A DNA stretch of 18,427 bases, taken from the NCBI GenBank assembly GCA_022616085.1, contig JAKEFN010000016.1, positions 1 through 18,427 on the forward strand, read 5' to 3'. Made by a program: the position numbers and the translations under genes. The stretch's first letter is position 1. Each line of letters starts with the position of its first letter. Under the pieces are notes generated by a model. It saw only the letters and a program-made list of their open reading frames with translations, searched no databases and was not told the origin of the DNA. This DNA comes from a bacterium. Lineage in GTDB: Bacteria > Patescibacteriota > Minisyncoccia > Phycocordibacterales > JAKEFN01. This document shows positions 5,991-13,509 of the stretch, one piece after another.

Positions 5991-8827
5991 CTTATCAAGA
6001 TGATACGCCGCCGGCATACGACCTGAGGGGAAGCCGTTTCTTCAATATTCTTCTTCTTGAAGATATATTGTCGCACAAGCGGCGGCATAGCATTCTTCTT
6101 TTGGTTGGCTTTTTTTGGCGCATCCCGCTTGCGCTTTCCCTCCTTTTTTTCTTGTTGCGCGCCTTGGGAAAGAGCGCCGGTATTTCCGCGGTTGCCGGTC
6201 TCGCCGAAGAAATTTTTGGTGTCGCGCTTATCATTTTTCCTTTTTGGCTCTTTTTTTATCTTTTGGAGACATACTATCGGTCTATATGCTTTTCGCAGCT
6301 TGACCTCTCTCTTTTTTTGGAGAAAAGGCGGGGAACAGCGCCTGAAACTGCGGAAGAAGAGAGTGGCGGAGAAAAAATTTGGCTCGCCGATAGTATGGAT
6401 TCGATAACATACGAGGTTGCGGCTGTTTTCTATGCGACTTCTGGAAGCGATGTGCTTGCAAGTTTTACGGGCTCGGCGTTCGGGGGAAATGTATTTTTGC
6501 GATGCGGGTTGCGGCCGGATCAAACGGAGGAATTTCTTTCGGGGAGAAGCGCCGTCTCTCCATTCATGCCGCCGACCGCGGCGAATGATCTTTTTACTTT
6601 GCGCGACCTCGCGCTTGCTCTTTTTGACCAATATGAGGAATTAAGAGATTTTTTGTTCAAGTCCGGCATTCAACGGGACGATTTCGGAGAAGCGGCGGCA
6701 TGGGTTATGCGCGAACAGGATATGTTGAAGTATAGAGAGCGGTGGTGGGGCAGTGACAGACTTTTGCGCATTCCGGGATTCGGAGCGGGGCTCGCATTTG
6801 GAAAATCATTCAGGATAGAGAGATATGCGCGGGATATCACGACATTCGGCGCGCTCGCGCGGGGATTCCACTCTGCGCTCGGTTTTTCTTATCATGAGAA
6901 GGAAGTCGCGCTTCTTGAGGATGTGCTTTCCCGTTCGGATGAGGCGAATGCGATTCTTTTCGGAGAGGAAGGGGTCGGCACCGTATCTGTCGTGCAGGAA
7001 TTTGCGCGCCGGATTGCCGAGGGGGAAAGCGTTTCAGCGTTGAACAGAAAACGCGTGGTTATTCTCGATACAAGCCTTATTGTGTCTGCCATGAAAGTAA
7101 AGTCTGAATTCGAGCTTGAATTCCGCCGCATACTTGTCGAAGCGGCAAAAGCCGGAAATATGATACTCGTTTTTGACAATTTTCCCGCGCTTATGGAGAG
7201 CGCGCGCGCGATAGGGACCGATGTGGTGAGCATTATGGATCCCTATCTTTCGGGTTCCGATATGCAGATAATCGCGTTAGCCGAAATAGGGCGATTTCAT
7301 CAGGAGATTGAGACTGACGGAGCGGTCATGAAGCGATTTGAGGCGATTGAAATAAAAGAGCCCGATGAGAGGACGCTTGTTCGCATCCTTGAAGATTCTG
7401 CGGAACGGATCGAGTCGGGGACCGGCGTTTTTTTCACATACCCCGTTCTTCTTGAGATCGTTCGGAGCGCGGATTCATATTTTCCGCTTGGCATCATGCC
7501 GGACAAGGCAGTTGATTTTATGGTTGAACTTGCGCCGCAGGTCGCCGGCAAAGGAGAACGAATGGTTACGCGGGAAGATGTTTTTGAGATTATCCGAATG
7601 AAGACGGGCGTGCCGGTGGGCGAGATTTCCGGCGAAGAACGCGAAAAGCTCACCAATCTTGAGGCGCTTCTTCATGAACGGGTGATAGGCCAGAAGGAGG
7701 CGATCGAGGCGATCGCGGAAGCTATGCGGCGGGCGCGTTCGGGCGTCCGAAACCCCAAAAGGCCCATGGGAACGTTTCTTTTTTTGGGTCCCACTGGCGT
7801 TGGAAAGACGGAAACGGCGAAGGCTTTGGCGTATACTTTTTTTGGCAACGATGAACGGATGATACGGCTTGATATGTCAGAATATCAATCGGACGATGCG
7901 CTTCAGAGACTTATCGGGTCGTTTGAATCCGGCAAGGTGGGCAAGCTTGTCTCGCTTCTTCGCGAGAATCCGTATAGCGTTCTTCTTCTCGACGAGTTCG
8001 AGAAAACGAATCCGGTCGCTAAGGATCTTTTTTTGCAGGTGCTCGACGAAGGCATGTTTACGGATATGTACGGGAAAAAAGTATCGGCGCGAAACGCCAT
8101 TATCATTGCGACATCGAACGCCGGCGCCGATATCATATATGAGACCGCGCGCACCGGCGGAAGCCTTGTTTTAAAACGCGACACGATTATCGACATGATT
8201 ATCAAGCGAGGGATTTACAAACCGGAGCTTTTGAATCGTTTTGACGGCGTTATTTTGTTCCATCCTCTCCGTATAGAAGAAGTGCGGGAAATCGCGCGGC
8301 TTATGATTGGAAAACTCGCGAAGCGCCTCGAAAATGAAGGTATGAAAATTGAACTTTCCGATACACTTATCAACATGATTGCCGAGGAAGGTTTGAGCGC
8401 CGAATTCGGAGCGCGCCAGCTCAACAGAGTGCTTCAGGATCACGTCGAGAATATTATATCGAAAAAAATTATTTCGGGAGAAGCGGAAAGAGGATCCACC
8501 ATACTGTTAACCGAGAAAGATCTTCAGTCCGCCGGCACTCCTTCGGGGGGAGAGAAAAAGTATGCCGTGCCGCTTAAGCCGACACCCCTTCCTCAAAAAG
8601 AGATGAAGCCGCCGGGATATCCAAACGTTCCGCTCCCGCCGCCATCCCCGCTTCCACCTTCGCCCCCCGTACCGCCTTCGCCTCTTCCACCCATACCCCC
8701 CGCCGTTTCACCCCCGAAGCAAGAGCAAGAGAAAATCGTTACGCCACCATTGCCGCCGAAAGAGGAAGGTGCGCGTTCCGTGCCGGACGATTCGACTTTT
8801 TTTCCGAATTTTCCGCGCGGAGGGTAG
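5987..8827 (+). CDS. Membrane-anchored Clp/Hsp100-like AAA+ protein with degenerate first ATPase module
   Basis: This 946-residue protein is related to ClpC/ClpB. Two membrane segments (about 35-58 and 76-93) precede a divergent Clp_N-like region (about 138-245). Module D1 (about 300-530) is degenerate: its Walker A reads GEEGVGTV (326-333), with Thr for the Lys, and its Walker B ends FDN (396-398), with Asn for the catalytic Glu. Module D2 is intact: GPTGVGKT (601-608), VLLLDE (665-670), sensor-1 TSNAG (709-713), an Arg finger at Arg751 and sensor-2 GAR (808-810). The D2 GYVG pore loop and D1 YRG loop are not seen, nor a ClpP-docking tripeptide between sensor-1 and the Arg finger, nor a ClpB middle domain. 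A Pro-rich tail (about 862-925) ends the protein. It likely acts as a membrane-tethered ATPase; the substrate is unknown. It overlaps the upstream gene by 4 nt. Confidence 0.88.
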   Translation: MTYQDDTPPAYDLRGSRFFNILLLEDILSHKRRHSILLLVGFFWRIPLALSLLFFLLRALGKSAGISAVAGLAEEIFGVALIIFPFWLFFYLLETYYRSICFSQLDLSLFLEKRRGTAPETAEEESGGEKIWLADSMDSITYEVAAVFYATSGSDVLASFTGSAFGGNVFLRCGLRPDQTEEFLSGRSAVSPFMPPTAANDLFTLRDLALALFDQYEELRDFLFKSGIQRDDFGEAAAWVMREQDMLKYRERWWGSDRLLRIPGFGAGLAFGKSFRIERYARDITTFGALARGFHSALGFSYHEKEVALLEDVLSRSDEANAILFGEEGVGTVSVVQEFARRIAEGESVSALNRKRVVILDTSLIVSAMKVKSEFELEFRRILVEAAKAGNMILVFDNFPALMESARAIGTDVVSIMDPYLSGSDMQIIALAEIGRFHQEIETDGAVMKRFEAIEIKEPDERTLVRILEDSAERIESGTGVFFTYPVLLEIVRSADSYFPLGIMPDKAVDFMVELAPQVAGKGERMVTREDVFEIIRMKTGVPVGEISGEEREKLTNLEALLHERVIGQKEAIEAIAEAMRRARSGVRNPKRPMGTFLFLGPTGVGKTETAKALAYTFFGNDERMIRLDMSEYQSDDALQRLIGSFESGKVGKLVSLLRENPYSVLLLDEFEKTNPVAKDLFLQVLDEGMFTDMYGKKVSARNAIIIATSNAGADIIYETARTGGSLVLKRDTIIDMIIKRGIYKPELLNRFDGVILFHPLRIEEVREIARLMIGKLAKRLENEGMKIELSDTLINMIAEEGLSAEFGARQLNRVLQDHVENIISKKIISGEAERGSTILLTEKDLQSAGTPSGGEKKYAVPLKPTPLPQKEMKPPGYPNVPLPPPSPLPPSPPVPPSPLPPIPPAVSPPKQEQEKIVTPPLPPKEEGARSVPDDSTFFPNFPRGG

Positions 8828-8850
8828 CCGTCTCCTTTTCATTTCCCCCG

Positions 8851-8877
8851 TGCGCAGTGTGCGCGTAGTGCGCCCGC
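8851..8877 (+). repeat. Three 9-bp tandem direct repeats upstream of pilM
   Basis: TGCGC begins at 8851, 8860 and 8869, exactly 9 bp apart, with a partly conserved 4-base tail (AGTG, GTAG, CCGC). The array ends 10 bp before the TG of the pilM extended -10 and covers the place where a -35 would lie. It could be an activator or repressor site, or simply slippage in GC-rich spacer DNA. Confidence 0.45.
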
Positions 8878-8887
8878 ATGCCCAATG

Positions 8888-8896
8888 TGGTAAAAT
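8888..8896 (+). promoter_or_regulatory. Extended -10 promoter for the pilM operon
   Basis: TGG plus TAAAAT (8891-8896) matches the extended -10 pattern seen elsewhere in the window. The pilM ATG is 15 nt downstream, giving a leader of only about 9 nt. There is no recognisable -35; a 9-bp repeat array occupies that position. Confidence 0.6.
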
Positions 8897-8911
8897 GCAT
8901 TTATACATTTT

Positions 8912-10039
8912 ATGGAAAATCCTTTTGGAAAAATACTTAATCTAAAGAAAATCGGGCTTGGCAGGAAGAGAAGCGCGATCGGTATTGACATCGGCTCTTC
9001 TTCCATAAAAGTTGTGCAGCTTCGGAAAGAAGAAGGGAAGGCGATTCTTGAGACATACGGGGAACTCGCGCTTGGACCATACGCGGGTCTTCCGGTCGGC
9101 CGCGCAACAAGGCTTCCCGTTGAAAAAGCAATTTCGGCTTTGAACGATTTGTTTAAAGAGGCGGAAATAACGACGCGAAACAGCGGTATAGCCATTCCTC
9201 TTGAATCCGCGCTTATGACGCTTATCGAAATGCCGCGGATGGATGATAAACAGCTCGCCCGCGTTATTCCGATCGAAGCGCGAAAATATATTCCGGTTCA
9301 TATATCCGAGGTTTCTCTTGATTGGTGGATTGTCCCTCCCCGCGCAACGAGAGCCGCGGAAGAAGAGGCGGAAGAAGAAAAAAAAGCCGAAGGCGGAATG
9401 GAGATGATGGAAGTGCTTGTGGCCGCCATACACAATGAGGCTCTGGAACGCTTTAGGGAAATTGAAAAGAAAATGGCGCTTGAGGCGAATTTTTTGGAAA
9501 TTGAAATATTCAGCGCTCTTCGTTCGTCGTTTTCCCATGGTATCGAGTCGGTTATGACGCTCGATATGGGGACGCGGAATACCAAGCTCGCCATGGTTGA
9601 GTCCGGCATTGTCCGCGGGTCGCATATCATAAACAAAGGTTCGCAGGATATCACGCAGGCGCTCGCCAAAGGGATGGATGTGGATATGTCCAAAGCCGAG
9701 GAGCTTAAACGCGAATATGGCATGGACGCTTCGCCGGACGCAAATATACGGGAATTGATGTCATCCACAGCCAACTATATCTTTTCAGAAACGAATAGGG
9801 TATTATTGGCATATGAACGCAAGCACAACCGAACGATTGACTCGGTGATACTTATGGGCGGAGGAGTCCGAATGGCGGGGATTCTCGAATACGCCCAAAA
9901 TAATCTTGAAACGGAGGTCGTGATGGCAAACCCTTTTTCCAAAATCGAAACGCCGGCGTTTCTCGAGGACGCATTGAAAAAAGCTGGACCGAATTTCGCG
10001 GTTTCCGTGGGACTCGCGCTTCGAAAAATCCAGGATTAG
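8912..10039 (+). CDS. pilM: Type IV pilus assembly ATPase-like protein PilM
   Basis: PilM is an actin-like cytoplasmic protein that binds the N-terminus of PilN and links the inner-membrane alignment complex to the pilus motors. The 375 residues show the actin-fold nucleotide motifs: phosphate-1 GIDIGSSSIK (24-33), phosphate-2 TLDMGTRNTK (216-225) and the adenosine loop VILMGGGVRMAGI (312-324). The N-terminal NPFGKIL and the segment IEMPRMDDKQL are also PilM-like. A Glu-rich insertion lies at about 148-163. The start at 8912 follows the promoter at 8888-8896 and no Shine-Dalgarno site is seen. It is the first gene of the pilus operon, 42 nt before the pilN-like gene. Confidence is high from motifs and gene order together. 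Confidence 0.93.
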   Translation: MENPFGKILNLKKIGLGRKRSAIGIDIGSSSIKVVQLRKEEGKAILETYGELALGPYAGLPVGRATRLPVEKAISALNDLFKEAEITTRNSGIAIPLESALMTLIEMPRMDDKQLARVIPIEARKYIPVHISEVSLDWWIVPPRATRAAEEEAEEEKKAEGGMEMMEVLVAAIHNEALERFREIEKKMALEANFLEIEIFSALRSSFSHGIESVMTLDMGTRNTKLAMVESGIVRGSHIINKGSQDITQALAKGMDVDMSKAEELKREYGMDASPDANIRELMSSTANYIFSETNRVLLAYERKHNRTIDSVILMGGGVRMAGILEYAQNNLETEVVMANPFSKIETPAFLEDALKKAGPNFAVSVGLALRKIQD

Positions 10040-10081
10040 GGCATCCGTGCCGCCACGCAGGTCTTTAATATATTGCAACCG

Positions 10082-10840
10082 ATGGAAAAAAATACATCAT
10101 TTATTCCAAAAAGTCCCGTCGAACAGCAAAAAAGAGCCGCTCCCAAAAAAGGCGGGGCAAGCCTTGCGTATCTTTTTTCTTTGACTATCTTTCTTGTCGC
10201 GCTCGTCTCCGCGGTGGGCGTCTATGTCTACAAGGTTATTTTGGAGAAGGATATTCAAGAAAAAGAAATATCCCTTGAAAACGCGCGGCGTTCTTTCGAA
10301 CCGGCGACAATAGCAGAACTCAAGCGCATGGACACCAAACTAATTCTTGCCGAGCGTCTCCTCCAAAGGCATACGGCCCTCACTCCTCTTTTTGCCGTTC
10401 TTGAAGATTTTACGCTTGGAAGTATCCAATTCACCAGTTTTTTATATAGAAGAGAAGGCAGTAGCGCATTTATTGAAATGGACGGCATCGCGCCCGGCTT
10501 TCCCTCGCTTGCCTTTCAGTCCGTCATTCTGGCTGGGAACAAACTTATCGTAAATCCTCTTTTTGCCGAGCTCCATGTTGATGAGGATGCCGTAACATAC
10601 AAGCTTTCGGCCCAAATTGACCCCATGCTTACCTCGTATAAAGAAAATATTCTTGCGCCGGCTTCTTCGCCCGCAGATGAAACTCCATTCGTCCCGACTC
10701 CGCAAAACCCAATAGAATCTGACGATGAAACCGGTTCCGTTCCGGATATTTCGGATACTCCCGATACGGGCGAGCAGAACGAGCCTTCAACCGGAGGCGT
10801 TCCGCTTCCCCCGCCCCCAAAAGCTCCGCCGTCTCTGTGA
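10082..10840 (+). CDS. pilN: PilN-like type IV pilus alignment protein
   Basis: PilN is a bitopic inner-membrane protein whose cytoplasmic tail binds PilM and whose outer domain pairs with PilO. This 252-residue protein has a basic N-terminal tail, a transmembrane helix at about 27-51, a charged helical or coiled segment (about 52-100) and a ferredoxin-like alpha/beta region (about 100-185, with FTLGSIQFTSFLYRREG). It ends in a Pro/Asp/Glu-rich low-complexity tail ending PPPPKAPPSL. Sequence identity to PilN is weak by eye; the call rests on topology and on position between pilM and pilO. ATG 10082 is preferred; an in-frame TTG at 10073 would add three residues. TATATT at 10069-10074 is a possible -10. 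Confidence 0.72.
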   Translation: MEKNTSFIPKSPVEQQKRAAPKKGGASLAYLFSLTIFLVALVSAVGVYVYKVILEKDIQEKEISLENARRSFEPATIAELKRMDTKLILAERLLQRHTALTPLFAVLEDFTLGSIQFTSFLYRREGSSAFIEMDGIAPGFPSLAFQSVILAGNKLIVNPLFAELHVDEDAVTYKLSAQIDPMLTSYKENILAPASSPADETPFVPTPQNPIESDDETGSVPDISDTPDTGEQNEPSTGGVPLPPPPKAPPSL

Positions 10841-10875
10841 TGGTTTATTGGAAACGCATAATTTAGATCATTACC

Positions 10876-11397
10876 ATGTCCCAGTTTATAATGCCTCTCA
10901 TTTTTATAATCGCAAGCATCGGCGCTTTTATGGGCGTGATAGATCCGACATACAAAGAGACGCAAACCCTTGCCAGCCGCCTTGAGGAAATTGACGCCGC
11001 TCTTTATAATTCGCAGGAAATCAGGCGCATAAGGGATGAATTGCTTAATCGGTATAATTCTTTGACACCGCTTGAACGCGATCGCATCACAAAACTTCTG
11101 CCCGATACGGTGGATAATATTCAGCTTATCATGGAGATCGACAATATCGCGTCGGTGCACGATATGGCGGTTAGCGATGTCGTCGTAAGAGAACTTGCGG
11201 ACGCCAAGGAGCCGGAAATCGGCGTTGTGCATTTGAGTTTTTCTGTTAACGGATCATACGATGAACTAGTCTCGTTTCTCAAAGATCTCGAGCGGAGCCT
11301 CCATATCGTCGAGCTCAATACGTTGAGATTCAGCTCAGAGGGGGAGGAATACACCTATAATATAAGCGTGGAAACGTATTGGCTTAAAAATCTTTGA
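10876..11397 (+). CDS. pilO: PilO-like type IV pilus alignment protein
   Basis: PilO forms heterodimers with PilN in the inner-membrane alignment complex. The 173 residues begin with a transmembrane helix (about 5-21), followed by a helical segment with YNSQEIRRIRDELLNRYNSL and LLPDTVDNIQLIMEIDNIA. The latter strongly resembles the PilO region where LLP precedes a helix. A final alpha/beta domain contains FSVNGSYDELVSFLKDLERS (about 121-140) and ends VETYWLKNL. Both length and motifs fit. It starts 35 nt after the pilN-like gene and ends 27 nt before the next small gene. The cytoplasmic N-terminus is only about four residues, which is normal for PilO. Confidence 0.85.
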   Translation: MSQFIMPLIFIIASIGAFMGVIDPTYKETQTLASRLEEIDAALYNSQEIRRIRDELLNRYNSLTPLERDRITKLLPDTVDNIQLIMEIDNIASVHDMAVSDVVVRELADAKEPEIGVVHLSFSVNGSYDELVSFLKDLERSLHIVELNTLRFSSEGEEYTYNISVETYWLKNL

Positions 11398-11424
11398 AAT
11401 TTTTAGAATCTTCGCAATAAAAAT

Positions 11425-11715
11425 ATGAGTAAAATGCTTAAAAACATCGGAATGGTTATCATACTTGGCGGGATTTTATTCCTTGCTTATACACTTTTTT
11501 TTCCGGGAGAAGATCCCGCTGAGACCGCAGATGTCGAGACTGTGGAAGTCGAGGACGGGTTGATTACCATGCTTCGTGAACTTGAAAGCATGACAATCAG
11601 CCGCGATATTTTTTCAGATAGAATTTTCGAGAGCCTCGTCGACTTCAGCGTCCCCATTCCAGAGGAACCGGTGGGAAGAGAAAACCCCTTTGCTCCCACA
11701 GAAGAAAGCTCATAA
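11425..11715 (+). CDS. Small membrane protein in the PilP position
   Basis: A 96-residue protein with one transmembrane helix (about 8-26) and an acidic extracytoplasmic tail ending PVGRENPFAPTEESS. The closing GRENPFAP is reminiscent of the Pro/Phe motif of PilP, but the PilP beta-domain is absent. With no secretin in the window, a true PilP bridging to an outer membrane would have no partner. It lies between pilO and pilB, 27 nt after the former and with 13 nt to the pilB ATG, so it is probably a small accessory subunit of the alignment complex. I do not assign a gene name. Confidence 0.72.
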   Translation: MSKMLKNIGMVIILGGILFLAYTLFFPGEDPAETADVETVEVEDGLITMLRELESMTISRDIFSDRIFESLVDFSVPIPEEPVGRENPFAPTEESS

Positions 11716-11728
11716 TCCTCCAACATGT

Positions 11729-13477
11729 ATGAGATTTTTAGAGTTTCTTCTCCAACAAGGTTATATACAACGCGGCAATGAGACGGCCGCGAGCATGCTC
11801 TCGTCCGAACAGGATGCAGATATCGCAGACGTTGAAAAACTCTTGAACGAAGAGGGTGTTACTGACGACAAAATCCTTGAATACAAACAGGCTTTTTTCA
11901 ATCTCCCCGGCGATTCCGTTGAAGGAAATATGCCGCCATTCGAGGTTTTGAAAGCAATTCCGCAAGAATCGGTTACTTTTTATAAATTCGTCCCAATTCG
12001 TATTGCAAACGGCATACTTGAGGTTGGCATGGTTGATCCAGACTCCATGGAAGCGCGAGATGCGCTTCAGTTTATCGCGACCAAGATCAATATGCCGGTG
12101 AAAATCCACGTTATTACAACAGCGGGATTTGAGCGCATCGCGGGAGGATACAAAGGGCTGGGAGGAGAAGTAAGCGAAGCGCTTACCGAATTCGGTTCTG
12201 AAGAAACGCTTGGGAAGAAGGATGTGCTTGGGGATGTTTGGGGCGCTGATATCGAAGATATATCCGAGAAAGGTCCGGGCGGCGAGACGACCATAACAGA
12301 AAATGCGCCTGTAACGAAAATCGTTGCGGTGATACTCCGGCATGCGATTGAAGGGAACGCATCGGACGTGCATATAGAAAATGAACGAAAGAACGTGCGC
12401 GTCCGTTTTCGCGTTGACGGAGAGTTATACACAAGCCTCCTTCTTCCTCCCTCGGTTCATAATGCTCTTGTTTCCCGGATCAAAATTCTTGCACGCCTCA
12501 AACTTGACGAAAAAAGGAAGCCCCAAGACGGACGCTTTTCCGCAAGTATTGCCGAGAAGAAAATAGATTTTCGCGTATCGACAATGCCCGCGTATTACGG
12601 CGAGAAAGTCGTTATGAGAATTCTCGATCCGACCAAAGGAGTGAAGACGCTTGAAGATCTCGGCGTTCGAAAAGATATTGCGGAAACTATTCGCGCGGCG
12701 ATCAAAAAACCGTATGGCATGATTCTCGTAACCGGCCCGACCGGTTCTGGAAAAACGACGACGTTATATTCCATGATTTCGGAGATAGACAAAGAGAAGA
12801 AGAACGTTATCAGCCTCGAAGATCCCGTCGAATACAACATCCCGGGCATGAGCCAGTCGCAGATTCGTCCCGAGATCGGGTACTCTTTTGCGACAGGACT
12901 CCGATCCATTTTGCGACAGGACCCCGATATTATCATGGTGGGCGAGATTCGCGACAAGGAAACCGCCCAGCTTGCGGTGCAAGCGGCTCTCACGGGGCAC
13001 CTTGTTTTTTCGACGCTCCATACGAACAACTCCATAGGCGTTATTCCGCGTCTCATCGATATGGGTGTCGATCCTTTTCTCATTGCCCCCACGCTCGAGC
13101 TCGCGCTGGCACAGCGTCTAGTTCGCGTCATGTGTCCTGGCGCAGGGGAGGAAGTTCCAGTTGAAGGGGCGGTAAAAGCCCTTATTGACAAGCAATTTGC
13201 GGATTTGCCCGACGAGTTTAAGAAGAAGCTTCCTTTGGGAAAATCGGTTTTTAAAGCGCACCCTACCAAGGAATGCCCTTCGGGAACGCAGGGGCGCATT
13301 GCGGTTATGGAGGCGCTCCCGATCGACAACGCACTTGAGCGCATTATCCTCGAAGATCCGGTTGAACCAAAAATCTGGAACGTTGCGCGAAAGAACGGCA
13401 TGCTCACCTTGCGGGAAGATGCGATACTCAAGTCCGTAGAAGGGGTTGTATCTTTTGAGGAGGCAAGTGTGGTATAA
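11729..13477 (+). CDS. pilB: Type IV pilus extension ATPase PilB (GspE family)
   Basis: This hexameric secretion ATPase powers pilus polymerisation. The 582 residues contain an N-terminal T2SSE_N/MshEN-like domain (about 30-140) and a GspE ATPase core: Walker A GPTGSGKT (336-343), Asp box ISLEDPVEYN (361-370), Walker B IIMVGEIRD (401-409) and His box HLVFSTLHTN (424-433). The conserved arginine-rich LRSILRQDPD lies at 391-400. The zinc-binding tetracysteine of typical PilB/GspE is reduced: only Cys469 and Cys516 remain, one per expected CxxC pair. ATG 11729 is chosen; a TTG at 11690 is in frame but overlaps the previous gene. The stop codon lies inside the -10 box of the next gene's promoter. 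Confidence 0.95.
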   Translation: MRFLEFLLQQGYIQRGNETAASMLSSEQDADIADVEKLLNEEGVTDDKILEYKQAFFNLPGDSVEGNMPPFEVLKAIPQESVTFYKFVPIRIANGILEVGMVDPDSMEARDALQFIATKINMPVKIHVITTAGFERIAGGYKGLGGEVSEALTEFGSEETLGKKDVLGDVWGADIEDISEKGPGGETTITENAPVTKIVAVILRHAIEGNASDVHIENERKNVRVRFRVDGELYTSLLLPPSVHNALVSRIKILARLKLDEKRKPQDGRFSASIAEKKIDFRVSTMPAYYGEKVVMRILDPTKGVKTLEDLGVRKDIAETIRAAIKKPYGMILVTGPTGSGKTTTLYSMISEIDKEKKNVISLEDPVEYNIPGMSQSQIRPEIGYSFATGLRSILRQDPDIIMVGEIRDKETAQLAVQAALTGHLVFSTLHTNNSIGVIPRLIDMGVDPFLIAPTLELALAQRLVRVMCPGAGEEVPVEGAVKALIDKQFADLPDEFKKKLPLGKSVFKAHPTKECPSGTQGRIAVMEALPIDNALERIILEDPVEPKIWNVARKNGMLTLREDAILKSVEGVVSFEEASVV

Positions 13478-13478
13478 T
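13470..13478 (+). promoter_or_regulatory. Extended -10 promoter for receiver-domain gene and downstream pil genes
   Basis: TGG followed by TATAAT (13473-13478), a consensus extended -10, begins inside the last codons of pilB. Its TAA is the pilB stop. The predicted start of transcription is near 13485, giving a leader of roughly 25-35 nt. This makes the response regulator, and possibly pilT and pilC, separately transcribed from pilB. Confidence 0.65.
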
Positions 13479-13509
13479 GGGGGCATTGATTAATTGATCT
13501 ATCGAATGA

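Noticed and set aside
5771..6631. Long minus-strand frame opposite the membrane protein and Clp genes
   Set aside because: It is Lys/Arg-rich low-complexity translation caused by the T-rich codons of membrane segments on the other strand; it has no promoter and no family features.
8625..8715. CCG/CCT-rich repeats as a possible minisatellite or CRISPR
   Set aside because: They encode the Pro-rich tail of the AAA+ protein, lack fixed repeat units and spacers, and stay in frame.
10040..10081. Possible terminator GGCATCCGTGCC after pilM
   Set aside because: The stem is only 4 bp with no following U-tract, and the pil genes downstream appear to continue as one operon.
10516..11232. Minus-strand frame opposite pilN and pilO
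   Set aside because: It overlaps two genes in a conserved pilus order and shows no motif; it is an antisense artefact.
12595..13431. Minus-strand frame inside pilB
   Set aside because: It is the reverse complement of the highly conserved GspE core; the Ser/Arg-rich composition is typical of a shadow frame.
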